Assembly (NCBI GenBank): GCA_030038215.1
Contig: JASHPI010000142.1
Span: forward strand, 1-42,523
Source: Vulcanimicrobiota bacterium
Lineage (GTDB): Bacteria; Vulcanimicrobiota; Vulcanimicrobiia; Vulcanimicrobiales; Vulcanimicrobiaceae
Direction: 5' to 3'
Length of the DNA: 42,523 nucleotides
Shown: piece after piece, positions 8,346-17,795 of the stretch
How the letters are laid out: the number at the start of each line of letters is the position of its first letter
How positions within the stretch are numbered: the stretch's first letter is position 1
Translations under genes and position numbers: made by a program
The notes under the pieces: model-generated
The model's database searches: none
Told to the model about the DNA's origin: nothing
Seen by the model: only the letters and a program-made list of their open reading frames with translations

Positions 8346-8375
8346 CTATCGCGGATGGACTGAATCAGGACCTCG

Positions 8376-9707
8376 TTAGTCCTGGAGGTTCGTGCCGCGG
8401 GGTAAAACCAGCGCGATGGTGGGATTGCCGAGATACCTGCGCGCGACGCGCTGCAAGTCCTCGGCGGTCGTCGCCGAAATCGCCGTCAAAGCCCGGTTCA
8501 GGAAATCCGGCGAAGCGTTTTGCTGCGCGAAGACTGCCGCCAGCCAGGTGCGGGTCTCGAGCGTCGTCGCGTCGGTTGCGAAATCGCCCGCCGCTTCGGC
8601 TTTGAAGTCGTCGATCGACCCTTGAAGCTTCGTTACCGCCAAGACGTTCACGATCGAAAGTGCCGTCGCGAAGGCGCGGCTTGGATCGCCGATCAGTCCG
8701 CCGTTAACGTAGATCACGAGGCGCGCCGGCGCATGGTCGTAGGTGTAGACGGCGCCGACCGAGCGCGAGGCAAAGGTCGGCGAAACGACGCCCGGCACCT
8801 GGGCGATATCGGAGAGCGTTCGACGCACGAACGACGCCAGCACGAGCATCGGCCCGAAGTCCTTGCTGTCGACGCTGGGGGCCGGATACTCAGCGATCAG
8901 CCAGGGCGACGAGATGTCGCGGTGCGCGACGATCTCGCGCGTCGCGCCGCTCAGCGTGGGAACGTGAACGGCTATCGGATCCGTCGTTCCGGGCGCCAGC
9001 GCCCCGGCAAGATTAGCGAGCGCATCAGGCGCCAGTGCATCAAGGCTTCCCGCGGCGCTGACGATTGCGCCGCCGCGCCGATAGTACGCGCGATAGAACG
9101 AGGCCGCGTCAGATGGAAAGAGCTGCGCGAGCGAGGCCGATGTGCCGAGCTCGGGCAGACCCGCATTGGCCTGCGCGGATGAGGCGGCGCTGAGCATGTC
9201 GAGGCCGACCTGCAACGCCACTTGTTCGCTCTGCGCAATCCGTTTCACCAGCGCGGCACGTGAATCGCGCACCGTTGCCGGCGAGAAGTCCGGCGCTGCA
9301 ATCGCGCTCTGCACCAGCCCTAGTACCGCCGTTGCGTCGCTGGGGAGCGATTCGATGTAGAAACGGACGTCACTCGGATCGACGGTGAACTGCACCGAGC
9401 CGCCACGCGCGGCGACCGCGTCCTCGAGCGGCTGCGCTGGTGTGCCTACAGGGGTGCGCATGATGGTCTCGGCGACGAGCGCCGCTAACCCGTTCTGCTT
9501 CATCGTCTGCCGGTCGAGCCCGGCACGCACCACCAGCGCAACGCCGACCAGCGTCGCGGCACTATCGGACTGGCGTACCACCGTCGTTCCGCCAACGTTC
9601 TCGACGATCGGCACCGGTGCGGGAGCCGTAGCCGCAAACGCGCCGGCTGGGAAGGCCGCGAGTGCGCCGGCGATGGCCGCGCAACAGAGCAAGCGGGAGG
9701 GGGTCAT
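8376..9707 (-). CDS. Exported M16-family protein without the zinc motif (second of pair)
   Basis: A 443-residue protein with a signal peptide (about residues 1-26, ending AFA) and the M16 (pitrilysin/insulinase) two-repeat layout. The segment that should contain HxxEH reads NGLAALVAETIM, so both His and the Glu are gone. The following VAARGGSVQF matches the ExxGGxxNA block. The C-terminal part (LQRVARRYLGNPTIALVLPRG) is the standard domain end. It is likely a non-catalytic partner, like the alpha or core subunits of M16 heterodimers. ATG at 9707 overlaps the stop of the other M16 gene as ATGA, so paired expression is clear. Confidence 0.88.
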   Translation of the reverse strand: MTPSRLLCCAAIAGALAAFPAGAFAATAPAPVPIVENVGGTTVVRQSDSAATLVGVALVVRAGLDRQTMKQNGLAALVAETIMRTPVGTPAQPLEDAVAARGGSVQFTVDPSDVRFYIESLPSDATAVLGLVQSAIAAPDFSPATVRDSRAALVKRIAQSEQVALQVGLDMLSAASSAQANAGLPELGTSASLAQLFPSDAASFYRAYYRRGGAIVSAAGSLDALAPDALANLAGALAPGTTDPIAVHVPTLSGATREIVAHRDISSPWLIAEYPAPSVDSKDFGPMLVLASFVRRTLSDIAQVPGVVSPTFASRSVGAVYTYDHAPARLVIYVNGGLIGDPSRAFATALSIVNVLAVTKLQGSIDDFKAEAAGDFATDATTLETRTWLAAVFAQQNASPDFLNRALTAISATTAEDLQRVARRYLGNPTIALVLPRGTNLQD

Positions 9708-11014
9708 TGCGAGCTTCCCTTGTCCTCGGAGGCGGCTGCGACGAGATTCACCACAACCGGATTGCGTAGATAGCGGCGCACGACTTCGGCGACATACGGC
9801 GGATCGAGCGCGCGCACGGCGCGTTCGTATTCGCCGTTCGCGAGCCCGGGGGCGTAAGCCGTGTTGCCCTCGACCGTGTACCAGCCGAGGTTGTCGGCCC
9901 GCTCCTGAGGCGTTTGCGTATCGGAGGCGACGTGGTAAAGAAAAGCCTCGCGCGCCGCATTGAATACCTGTTGATCCATCGGCTGCTCGAGCTTGGTCAA
10001 GGCGTCGAGAACGTGCTGCTCGGCCTGCTTCTTGTTGTCGCCACCTATCGTTACCACCATAACGCCAGGATCGTGCAGCGTAACGAACTGACCGACGAGC
10101 AGCGTGTCACCCTTGGATTGATCGATGATCTTCGAAACGACGCCGGTCTGGTCGCGAAAGAGATAGTCGGCGATGAAATCCAGCGCGGTCGCCGCTTTTT
10201 CGTCGGAGATCGGCGGTCCGACCCAGGCCAAGCCGACGCCGTCGATCGGCGCGGGGGCGGTGGTCGGCGCCGGATCGGCGGCAAGCTTTGAATCGTACGG
10301 AGAATCCATCGAACCCACGCCATTCCCATCGGTGACGGCGCTGATCGCCGAGGCATCGACGTCGCCGGTCAGCGTCAAGACGGCGTTGTCGGCGCGGAAG
10401 GCGCGTTTTGCGAAGGTCTCGACCTGCGCCGTGCTAATACGCGTGAGCTGCGAAAGCGCGGTCGGCAGCGGCGGATAGTGGGCCGGCCCGTTCTCGAAGA
10501 GCTGCTTGAAGAGCAGGTCGTGGAGCGTATTGTCGGTCTCGTAACGCTCCTGCACGCCAAGCACGGCGGCGTTCTCACGAGCAGTCTTGAGCGCCGCATC
10601 GTCGATGTTCGGGGCGAAGTAGGCGGCCGTCATCGCGGCGACGACCTGACGCGTTCCCGAAGCCGGAACGACCGCGCCGATGCCGACGATATCCGGAAAG
10701 ACTTGGATGTTGAGCTCACCGCCGAGACTGTGAACGAGGGCGTAGAGCGATTTGCCGCTGGCGAGCGGCGCAACCGCGGCTGCCGTCGCGGCCAAGTGCA
10801 AGATGCCCGGTGTCGCGTTGTCGTAACCGGCCCCGGGCGCGCGAAACCAAAGCCCGATCGCACCCGACCCGACGGTAGGATCCGGGTCGAGCACATAGGA
10901 TCCTCCGCGCGGCAGAGGACCGGACTGTTGTGCGCCGGCGATTGCAGGCACAGCCGCGCCTAGCTGCAGCGACGCCGCGAAAAGGACCGCCGCTACGCGC
11001 AACGCGCGAGTCAT
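9704..11014 (-). CDS. Exported M16-family protein without the zinc motif (first of pair)
   Basis: A 436-residue protein with a signal peptide (cleavage near AIAGAQQ) and the M16 fold. The metal-binding block is degenerate: TPGILHLAATAA keeps the first His but has Ala and Thr in place of the Glu and second His. LVHSLGGELNIQV is the GGxxN block. The domain end is VRRYLRNPVVVNLV. In known M16 pairs one subunit keeps HxxEH; here neither does, so a scaffold, chaperone or binding role is likelier than proteolysis. The gene overlaps ftsH upstream and its partner downstream by 4 bp each. Confidence 0.88.
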   Translation of the reverse strand: MTRALRVAAVLFAASLQLGAAVPAIAGAQQSGPLPRGGSYVLDPDPTVGSGAIGLWFRAPGAGYDNATPGILHLAATAAAVAPLASGKSLYALVHSLGGELNIQVFPDIVGIGAVVPASGTRQVVAAMTAAYFAPNIDDAALKTARENAAVLGVQERYETDNTLHDLLFKQLFENGPAHYPPLPTALSQLTRISTAQVETFAKRAFRADNAVLTLTGDVDASAISAVTDGNGVGSMDSPYDSKLAADPAPTTAPAPIDGVGLAWVGPPISDEKAATALDFIADYLFRDQTGVVSKIIDQSKGDTLLVGQFVTLHDPGVMVVTIGGDNKKQAEQHVLDALTKLEQPMDQQVFNAAREAFLYHVASDTQTPQERADNLGWYTVEGNTAYAPGLANGEYERAVRALDPPYVAEVVRRYLRNPVVVNLVAAASEDKGSSQ

Positions 11015-12933
11015 GCCGGCTCCGGCGAGATCTTTGGAGGGAGGCGCGATGGCTTCTCGACCCGCTTCGGCTCATCCGCGACGGGGCGATCGCTCTGTGT
11101 CTCGGGCGCGGGCATCACCTCGATGCCGCGTTCGCGATCGAACGCGCGCCCGTCGAGGATCGCCTGAACTTCTTCGGCTTCGACCGTTTCGTATTCGAGC
11201 AACGACGCGACCATTCGCTCGACTTTGTCCCAATTATCTTTAAGCAGCTGCTTGCCGTTGTCGTAGCAGGACTCGATGATCTTACGCACTTCGGCGTCGA
11301 TTTTGCTCGCGACCTCTTCTGAATAGTTGCGTTCGTCGCCGAAATCACGCCCGAGAAAGACCTGGTGAGCCCCGCGGCCGAATTGTATCGGACCGAGCTC
11401 GCTCATCCCGTACTGGGTTACCATCCGGCGCGCCAACTCGGTCGCCTTCTCGAAGTCGTTGCTGGCTCCGGTCGTGACGTCGCCGAACTTGATCTCCTCC
11501 GCAAGCCGTCCGCCCATCGCCATGGTGATCTCGGCGAGTAGCTCCTCGCGGGTGCGGCTATGCCGATCGTCTTCGGGCAACGACCAGGTGATCCCCAACG
11601 CCATCCCGCGCGGGATGATCGTCACCTTGTGAACGGGGTCGGCCTTCTCCAGCATACCGCCGATAATCGCATGCCCCGACTCGTGGAAGGCGGTGACCTC
11701 TTTTTCCTTTTGTGACATCACCAGCGACTTGCGCTCTGGGCCGACCATGACGCGATCGATGGCTTCGTCGCAGTCAATCATCTCGATCAGATTCTTGTTC
11801 TTGCGGGCTGCGAGCAACGCCGCCTCGTTGAGCAGGTTCTCGAGATCGGCTCCCGAGAAGCCAGGCGTGCGTTTAGCCAGCGTCTCGAGCGAGACTTCCT
11901 TGCCGAGCGGCTTGTTGCGCGCGTGAACTTCTAGAATTTTTTCGCGGCCTTTGAAATCGGCCCGACCGACCACGATCTGCCGGTCGAAACGCCCGGGCCG
12001 GAGCAGTGCCGGGTCGAGCACGTCGGCGCGGTTGGTTGCCGCGATGAGAATCACACCGGTGTTCTGATCGAACCCATCCATCTCGACGAGCAACTGGTTG
12101 AGCGTCTGTTCGCGCTCGTCATGACCGCCGCCCAGACCGGCGCCTCGCTGGCGCCCGACGGCGTCGATCTCGTCGATGAAGACGATGCACGGTGCCGATT
12201 TCTTGGCTTGATCGAAAAGGTCGCGAACGCGTGACGCGCCGACGCCGACGAACATTTCTACGAAATCAGAGCCGGAGATCGAAAGGAACGGCACGCCGGC
12301 CTCACCTGCAATCGCCCGCGCCAATAGCGTCTTGCCGGTTCCCGGCGGTCCAAGCAGCAGCACGCCCTTCGGAATGCGCGCGCCCAGCGATTGATATTTT
12401 TTCGGATACTTCAAGAAGTCGACGATCTCGGCCAGCTCTTCCTTTGCCTCGTCGACGCCCGCGACGTCGACGAACGTGACCTTGGGCCGATTTTCAGAGA
12501 GCATCTTGGCGCGCGAACGCCCGAAGGACAGGGCTTGACTGCCGCCGCTCTGCGCCTGACGGAGAATAAACAAGAGCAAGAGCACGGTGATCGCCAGCGG
12601 CGCAAGCGCAAAGAGGCTGGAAAGGAGCCCCGCGTTCGACTGCTGATCGAAGCTGATCGCGCCGCTCTTGATCTTCCGGTAGACTTCGTTGACGAAGGTC
12701 TGGTCGACGTTTGGAACCGCGACGGTGTACTTGGTGCCGTTCACCAGCTCGCCGGTTGCGCCCAAACCGGTCGCGTGGAACGACTGAACCTGGCCCGCCT
12801 CGAGCTTCTGGTAGAAAGCTCCGTAATCGAGCCGCGTCGCCCCTTCGCTGGGCTGAACGAACTTCTCGACGATGATGAAAACGGCGATGACCGCCAGGAT
12901 GATCAGAAAGATAGACTTGAGATGCTTGCTCAC
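11011..12933 (-). CDS. ftsH: ATP-dependent zinc metalloprotease FtsH
   Basis: Membrane-anchored AAA+ protease that degrades misassembled membrane proteins and regulatory proteins. The 640 residues contain two membrane spans (about 6-22 and 105-125) around an extracytoplasmic segment, Walker A GPPGTGKT (195-202), Walker B IVFIDE (250-255), the second region of homology [11 protein letters not shown], and the zinc site HESGH (417-421). The C-terminal tail is Pro-rich and charged. Start is GTG at 12933, 15 nt after the hpt stop, without a clear ribosome site. The tilS-hpt-ftsH order is conserved in many bacteria. Confidence 0.98.
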   Translation of the reverse strand: MSKHLKSIFLIILAVIAVFIIVEKFVQPSEGATRLDYGAFYQKLEAGQVQSFHATGLGATGELVNGTKYTVAVPNVDQTFVNEVYRKIKSGAISFDQQSNAGLLSSLFALAPLAITVLLLLFILRQAQSGGSQALSFGRSRAKMLSENRPKVTFVDVAGVDEAKEELAEIVDFLKYPKKYQSLGARIPKGVLLLGPPGTGKTLLARAIAGEAGVPFLSISGSDFVEMFVGVGASRVRDLFDQAKKSAPCIVFIDEIDAVGRQRGAGLGGGHDEREQTLNQLLVEMDGFDQNTGVILIAATNRADVLDPALLRPGRFDRQIVVGRADFKGREKILEVHARNKPLGKEVSLETLAKRTPGFSGADLENLLNEAALLAARKNKNLIEMIDCDEAIDRVMVGPERKSLVMSQKEKEVTAFHESGHAIIGGMLEKADPVHKVTIIPRGMALGITWSLPEDDRHSRTREELLAEITMAMGGRLAEEIKFGDVTTGASNDFEKATELARRMVTQYGMSELGPIQFGRGAHQVFLGRDFGDERNYSEEVASKIDAEVRKIIESCYDNGKQLLKDNWDKVERMVASLLEYETVEAEEVQAILDGRAFDRERGIEVMPAPETQSDRPVADEPKRVEKPSRLPPKISPEPA

Positions 12934-12948
12934 GTTTGTGTTAGACCG

Positions 12949-13506
12949 TTAACTCTCTCGAAGCTCGGCGAGGTAGGGAAGGTTGCGGTAGAGTTCCTTA
13001 TAGTCCAAACCGTAACCTATAACGAATGAGTCGGGCACCGTGAGACCGACGTAGTCGAGCGGAACGCCGACCTCTCGCCGCCCTCGCTTGTCGAAGAGAA
13101 CGCAGGTACGCAGGCTCGCGGGCCGGCGCTCTTCCAGGAGCCCCCGGAGGAACTCCAAGCTCCGGCCGTTGTCGGCGATGTCCTCAACCAGCACGACAGG
13201 CGTCCCATCGATCGGCACGCTGTGGTCCATGAGCAAGCGCGGAGCGCCGCCCACGCGCGACGGCCCATACCGTTCGATGCAGATATAGTCGACCATTATC
13301 TCGCTTGGACCGTCCGCCTCCGCGGCAAGCGCGCGCGAGAGATCGGCGCACAAACACAACGCCCCTTTCAACACGCCAAGCAGCACGAGCGGTTGCCGCC
13401 TGTAATCCCTGGCGATCTGACCGGCTAGCCGCTCGATCGCCCGGGCGATCTGCGCCGGCGTATAGAGACGGCGCCCAATCGCCTCCTCGTACCCCAGCGT
13501 CCTCAC
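12949..13506 (-). CDS. hpt: Hypoxanthine phosphoribosyltransferase
   Basis: A type I phosphoribosyltransferase of 185 residues that salvages hypoxanthine/guanine with PRPP to form IMP/GMP. Motifs are LLGVLKGALCLCADL (PP loop), IMVDYICIERYG, the PRPP-binding VVLVEDIADNGRSL, VLFDKRGRRE and YVGLTVPDSFVIGYGLDYKELYRNLPY. The PRPP loop has Asn-Gly where Thr-Gly is usual. The start is GTG at 13506, overlapping the tilS stop as GTGA; a longer frame to 13863 is only a shadow of tilS. Confidence 0.95.
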   Translation of the reverse strand: MRTLGYEEAIGRRLYTPAQIARAIERLAGQIARDYRRQPLVLLGVLKGALCLCADLSRALAAEADGPSEIMVDYICIERYGPSRVGGAPRLLMDHSVPIDGTPVVLVEDIADNGRSLEFLRGLLEERRPASLRTCVLFDKRGRREVGVPLDYVGLTVPDSFVIGYGLDYKELYRNLPYLAELRES

Positions 13507-14390
13507 TCTCTCTTGATACCCGCGATGAACCCCTGCTCGATCTTCAGCAAAAGCCCAGGCTTCATATGAAAGGTGCCCGTGCGGCCGCCCTCGAGGGCGC
13601 GCACCGCGGCCTCGACGTGCGTGAAGTCGATGTCCCGCAGCTCTCCTTGGGAGGCCAGACGTTCGCGGACGCGCCGGCGCAGGCCGGCCCGATCGCTGGT
13701 CTTGCGCTCGTCGCGCACCAGTTCGGCGGCTCGCGCGACCGCCCCGTCCAGACCAGGGAAAAGCGGACGCAACGCCTCGAGCGCTTGGCGCACGGCATTG
13801 CGCCGCAGGCCGGTATCGGCATTGGTTGGGTCGGCCGCCAACGGCAGCGCGCGTGCGTGACAATATTCCAACAACACGTCGGATGGAACGCTCAGGAGCG
13901 GCCGCGCGAGGTCGAGTCCTTCGCGCAGCGCCCGGCGAGCCGGCATCCCGGCGAGACCGGATGGCCCAGAGCCGCGCAATAGGGCCAATAACACCGTCTC
14001 GCTTTGATCCTGGGCGTGATGCGCGGTCGCGATCACCGCGCAGTTATGCCGCAACGCCGCGTCGACCAAGCCGGCGTAGCGCGCCTCGCGCAGTCGTTGT
14101 TCGTTGCGCGAACCGCGCGGCAGCGCAATGACGTCAACCGGGAGGTCGTAGGTCGCGGCAATCCGCAGCACGACACACTCGTCCTGCCAGGCCGACGCGC
14201 GTACGCCGTGATTGACGTGCCCGATGCGCAAGTGCAAGGCCATGCGTTTTGAGACCGCATGGAGTGCGGCGACCAACGCGACCGAATCGGGCCCTCCGCT
14301 GCATGCAATCAGGATGCGCTCGCCCGAGCGGACTACGCCATTGGACGTGAGGATTTGTTCGACGGCGCGCTCCGGATGGGCCCCTCGCAT
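13503..14390 (-). CDS. tilS: tRNA(Ile)-lysidine synthase TilS
   Basis: TilS converts C34 of tRNA-Ile(CAU) to lysidine with ATP and lysine, so the tRNA reads AUA and not AUG. The 295-residue protein has the N-type ATP pyrophosphatase P-loop SGGPDS (31-36), GHVNHGVR and the TAHHAQDQSETVLL motif. It is the short form, lacking the C-terminal substrate-binding domains of the E. coli enzyme. The ATG lies 58 nt inside the upstream ankyrin gene, in another frame. hpt follows with a GTGA overlap. Confidence 0.94.
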   Translation of the reverse strand: MRGAHPERAVEQILTSNGVVRSGERILIACSGGPDSVALVAALHAVSKRMALHLRIGHVNHGVRASAWQDECVVLRIAATYDLPVDVIALPRGSRNEQRLREARYAGLVDAALRHNCAVIATAHHAQDQSETVLLALLRGSGPSGLAGMPARRALREGLDLARPLLSVPSDVLLEYCHARALPLAADPTNADTGLRRNAVRQALEALRPLFPGLDGAVARAAELVRDERKTSDRAGLRRRVRERLASQGELRDIDFTHVEAAVRALEGGRTGTFHMKPGLLLKIEQGFIAGIKRE

Positions 14391-14899
14391 TGCGGACAGA
14401 CTTCAACTTGCGGCGCGCTATCTCTTAGCGGAGCAATCAGCGCGTGTAAACGTAGGCCGGCACGCTCGAGGATCCGCTGCGTCGCGGTGGCGCCGGCGGC
14501 ATCGCGCGCGTTCGGATCGGCACCGAAGGCCAGCAGCATTGCGATCGTCTCTTCCTCGCAGTCGAAGCCCAGATAGTGCAGCGGAGTTTCGCCATAGCTG
14601 TCGACCGCGTTAGGATCCGCGCCGTAACGCAGTAACAGCGCCACGACGCCGGCATGCGCGTTGAGGGCCGCCCGGTGCAAGACGGTCGCGCCGGAGGCGT
14701 CGCAAGCGTTGGGATCGCTCCCGTAGCAGAGCAGCAGGAGCGCGAGCGCCGCGCTGCCGCGGTCTGCCGCATGATGGAGCGGCGGCGTTCCATCGTCGTC
14801 GTGCTCGTTCGGGTCGGCACCCCGGGCAAGCGCGGTCGCAACGCACTCGAGTGATCCCCGCGCGATAGCCGCGCACAATGCGTCCCTCACCCCGGCCAT
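14333..14899 (-). CDS. Ankyrin-repeat protein with a C-terminal CxxC
   Basis: About 188 residues with four ankyrin repeats (for example TPPLHHAADRGSAALALLLL, then ARGADPN/YGSDPN/YGADPN/FGADPN turns). A C-terminal tail has a single CPQC knuckle. Such proteins bind other proteins, but no partner can be named. Start at ATG 14899; an ATG at 14908 is an alternative. The 3' end overlaps the start of tilS by 58 nt. It heads the long leftward gene chain and diverges from the STAND regulator with about 60 bp between them, so that gap probably holds promoters for both. Confidence 0.85.
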   Translation of the reverse strand: MAGVRDALCAAIARGSLECVATALARGADPNEHDDDGTPPLHHAADRGSAALALLLLCYGSDPNACDASGATVLHRAALNAHAGVVALLLRYGADPNAVDSYGETPLHYLGFDCEEETIAMLLAFGADPNARDAAGATATQRILERAGLRLHALIAPLRDSAPQVEVCPQCEGPIRSAPSNKSSRPMA

Positions 14900-14960
14900 T
14901 CTAACCATCGGGCGTCAGCCCAGCGTCGGGAAAGCGCTGAGCTTCGTTGAAAACGCCGTC

Positions 14961-17795
14961 ATGCGACTCGCCGTCTGGCTGATGGGACGGATGCGCTTTG
15001 CTATTGAGGGCAAGCCGATCCGTCTCACGGGCCCGGAGCCGATGCTCGGCCTGTTCGCCGCGCTCGTGTTGGCGCGCGGGCATCCCGTCGCGCGAGCAGC
15101 ACTCGCACGACGCTTGTGGCCGCGCGGAGGCGGCGGCGATCTCCTGTACGAGCTGCGCCAGCAGGTCTACAACCTGAAGAATGCCCTGGCTCGCCTCGGG
15201 CCGGGTTTCGAACCCCTCGTGACGACGAAGAGCGCGCTGGCCCTGGGCCCCGACGCCGTCACGTGGCTCGACGTCGACGAATACGAACGGCTCGTGGCGG
15301 AGCGCCGATGGGAGGAGGCGTCGCAGCTCTACGCGCCGTTGCTCGATGAAGCCTGGGCCCAAGAGGATCCCGATCTCGCGCGCGAACGCGAGCGGCTCGC
15401 GGCACTGCAGGCGCGGACGCTCGAGCGTTTGATCGGCCAGAAACTCGATGACGCAAATCTCAACGAAGCCTTCTACAACATCTGCGAGCTGATCCGGCTC
15501 GACCCGGAACGCCAAGAGCTCGTGCCGGAAGTCATTCGCCGAGCGCGCGCGCTGATCGGACGCGCCGGCGCGCTGCGTCTCTGCCGGCGCTTTCTGGACT
15601 TTCTCGCTTCGCTCGACGACGAGCCTCTTCCCGAACTGAACGATGCCTATCGCGCGCTGCTCGGTTCGGTGCCGGCCCAACCGCCCGCGCCGTTGCGGAG
15701 CCGCTTGCGCGACGTGTCCGGCATCAGCTCGATGCTCGAGCTCGCTCGTTGCGTCACCATCGCCGGCCCGCCCGGCATCGGCAAGACGCGGCTGGCGCTC
15801 CACCTCGCACACGAGCTTGCGGCGCGTTTCGATGACGGGGTTTGGTTCGTCGATCTCTCCAATGTGACGCAAGCCGATCTGGTCGAGCCGGCGATACACG
15901 GGGTGATGAATCCGTTGGCGCCGTCCGGTGCGACGCCGCTCGACAAACTCTTCAACGCCCGCCGCGTGCTGCTGGTGCTCGATGCTTGCGAGCGTACGAT
16001 CTCGCGCTGCGCATTGCTGATCGACCGGCTACTCGCGATGAATAAGGATCTGCGAGTGCTCGCCACGAGTCGAGCTCCGCTCGGGGCGCAACACGAGCGC
16101 ATTTGGCGCCTCGAACCGTTCGAATTGCCGGCTGCGATGGACTTCTTCTCCGCCCGGCTCCAGGCGCTGCGGCCACAGGCCGCCGCGAGCGACCGCGCGA
16201 GCATCGCCTCGATTTGCCGCCGACTCGATGGAGTTCCCCTCTTGCTAGAACTTGCGGCTGCGCGGGCTCGCGTGATGACCCCGCACGAGCTCGCCTTGCG
16301 CTTGGGAATTGGTCTCGACGTGCTGGCCGGCTCGGCCGCCGGCGGCGGCTCACTTGCGGCGACGTTCGCTTGGAGCTATCGATTGCTCTCGCCCGCGGAG
16401 CAACGCGTCTTCCGGCGGATCGGCATTTTTCCGAGTAGCTTCACGAGCGCAGACGCGGCCGAACTCGACGGAGAGTCGTCGCACGCGCAAGTCGCGCAAA
16501 CGCTGGCCAAGCTCGTCGATCTCTCTTTACTCGAACGGCTCGGTGAGAGCGGCGAAGTCTTCGTGCTGCTCCGCCCGCTGCGCGACTTTGCGCAACAGAT
16601 GCTTTCGCAGCAGCAAGAGTTCAGAGCGTTTGCCGAACGTTTCGCGGCCTTGACGCATCGCTTCGTCACCGAGCGCGCCGGAGCGATGGCGGGACCGGCG
16701 CCCCAAGCCGCTTTTGAAGAGATCGCCCGGCGGTGGGCCGACATCGGCGCCACGCTCGGCATCTACTTCCACGACAACGACGTTGCAGCCGGATTAGATA
16801 TAGCCTTCGGACTCACGCGATATTGGTTCGATCGAGGCGGAAGCGCGGAGGGCGCGTTTTGGCTGCGGACCGCACTGGAAAAGGTCGGAAGCGACTCCTA
16901 TTTACGCGGGCGCGCGCTCTACGGTCTCTATATCGTCACCCGTAATCTCGGCGACTTCCAAGCGGCATACGAGCTTGCGGCGCAGGCGCTGGAAGCAACG
17001 CGAGAGACGCAAGAAGCGCAGCGCATCTTCTCTGCCTGCATTTATACTGCCAACGCGCTGAGAATGATCGGCCGCTTCGACGAAGCGCAGGAGCTGGCAT
17101 CGGAGGCGCTCGCTCGCGTCAAGGATTCAGACGCCTATCTCACCGCGTTTGCGGAAGCGACGCTGGGCACGGTGGCGCTTTGCGCCAACCGTTTGTCGCA
17201 GGCGCGAACCCTTCTGGATCGGGCAATCGACGGCTTTCGCACCTGTGGTGCCACGGGCGACACGGCGCTGGCCCTTGCGAATCTCGGTGCCTGCGCGCTG
17301 GCCGAAGGCGAGATCGAAACCGCCGACATTCTCGTCCAGGATGCCCTGCGCTGCTACCGCGAGGCCGCTAATCCGCCGTATTACGTCGCACACGCCTGCG
17401 AGCTCTCGATCAAGATCGCGCTGGCACGCAACGATCTGGGCGGCGCACGGCGCTTCGCGCGCGAGCTGGTCAGCTTCGTCGACACGCTGGGCGACATCGA
17501 GCTCGCAATCGTGTCGGCGGAATGCCTCGCCCAGGTCGCCGCCGCTGGGAAAGATCCTGCCAGCGCGGCGGCGCTGCTCGCGGCTTGCACCTCGCTGCGC
17601 GCGCGCTATCACGCGCCGCGTTTCGCGGTCGAGAGCGTAGCGATCGATGCGGCCGCGGCGTGGGCGCGCCGCGAGCTCGGCGAACGCGCGTACGAAGCCG
17701 CGCACATCGTCGGCTCCGGATTCGATCTCGCCGCAACGATCGCGCGGACCCGGGACGTTGCCCTTCGTCCCGAAGGCCGCCGCGCGCCGTACTAA
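14961..17795 (+). CDS. AfsR/SARP-type regulator: winged helix, BTAD, STAND ATPase, TPR
   Basis: A 944-residue protein. An OmpR-like winged-helix segment (about 1-100) precedes a bacterial transcription-activator (BTAD) region (about 101-240, DEYERLVAERRWEEASQLYAPLL). An NB-ARC/STAND ATPase follows, with Walker A GPPGIGKT (269-276), Walker B-like LLVLDACE and LDGVPLLLELAAAR. Tetratricopeptide-type helices fill about 640-900. This plan matches SARP-family AfsR, which switches on target genes after ligand-driven ATP cycling and oligomerisation. The N-terminal domain is compact and diverged, so DNA binding is less certain than the ATPase. It stands alone, convergent with smpB (4-bp overlap). The ATG at 14961 has no clear ribosome site. 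Confidence 0.85.
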   Translation: MRLAVWLMGRMRFAIEGKPIRLTGPEPMLGLFAALVLARGHPVARAALARRLWPRGGGGDLLYELRQQVYNLKNALARLGPGFEPLVTTKSALALGPDAVTWLDVDEYERLVAERRWEEASQLYAPLLDEAWAQEDPDLARERERLAALQARTLERLIGQKLDDANLNEAFYNICELIRLDPERQELVPEVIRRARALIGRAGALRLCRRFLDFLASLDDEPLPELNDAYRALLGSVPAQPPAPLRSRLRDVSGISSMLELARCVTIAGPPGIGKTRLALHLAHELAARFDDGVWFVDLSNVTQADLVEPAIHGVMNPLAPSGATPLDKLFNARRVLLVLDACERTISRCALLIDRLLAMNKDLRVLATSRAPLGAQHERIWRLEPFELPAAMDFFSARLQALRPQAAASDRASIASICRRLDGVPLLLELAAARARVMTPHELALRLGIGLDVLAGSAAGGGSLAATFAWSYRLLSPAEQRVFRRIGIFPSSFTSADAAELDGESSHAQVAQTLAKLVDLSLLERLGESGEVFVLLRPLRDFAQQMLSQQQEFRAFAERFAALTHRFVTERAGAMAGPAPQAAFEEIARRWADIGATLGIYFHDNDVAAGLDIAFGLTRYWFDRGGSAEGAFWLRTALEKVGSDSYLRGRALYGLYIVTRNLGDFQAAYELAAQALEATRETQEAQRIFSACIYTANALRMIGRFDEAQELASEALARVKDSDAYLTAFAEATLGTVALCANRLSQARTLLDRAIDGFRTCGATGDTALALANLGACALAEGEIETADILVQDALRCYREAANPPYYVAHACELSIKIALARNDLGGARRFARELVSFVDTLGDIELAIVSAECLAQVAAAGKDPASAAALLAACTSLRARYHAPRFAVESVAIDAAAAWARRELGERAYEAAHIVGSGFDLAATIARTRDVALRPEGRRAPY

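Noticed and set aside
12949-13863. A 304-residue version of hpt
   Set aside because: The extra N-terminus is a tilS shadow; the GTGA overlap at 13506 gives the normal family length.
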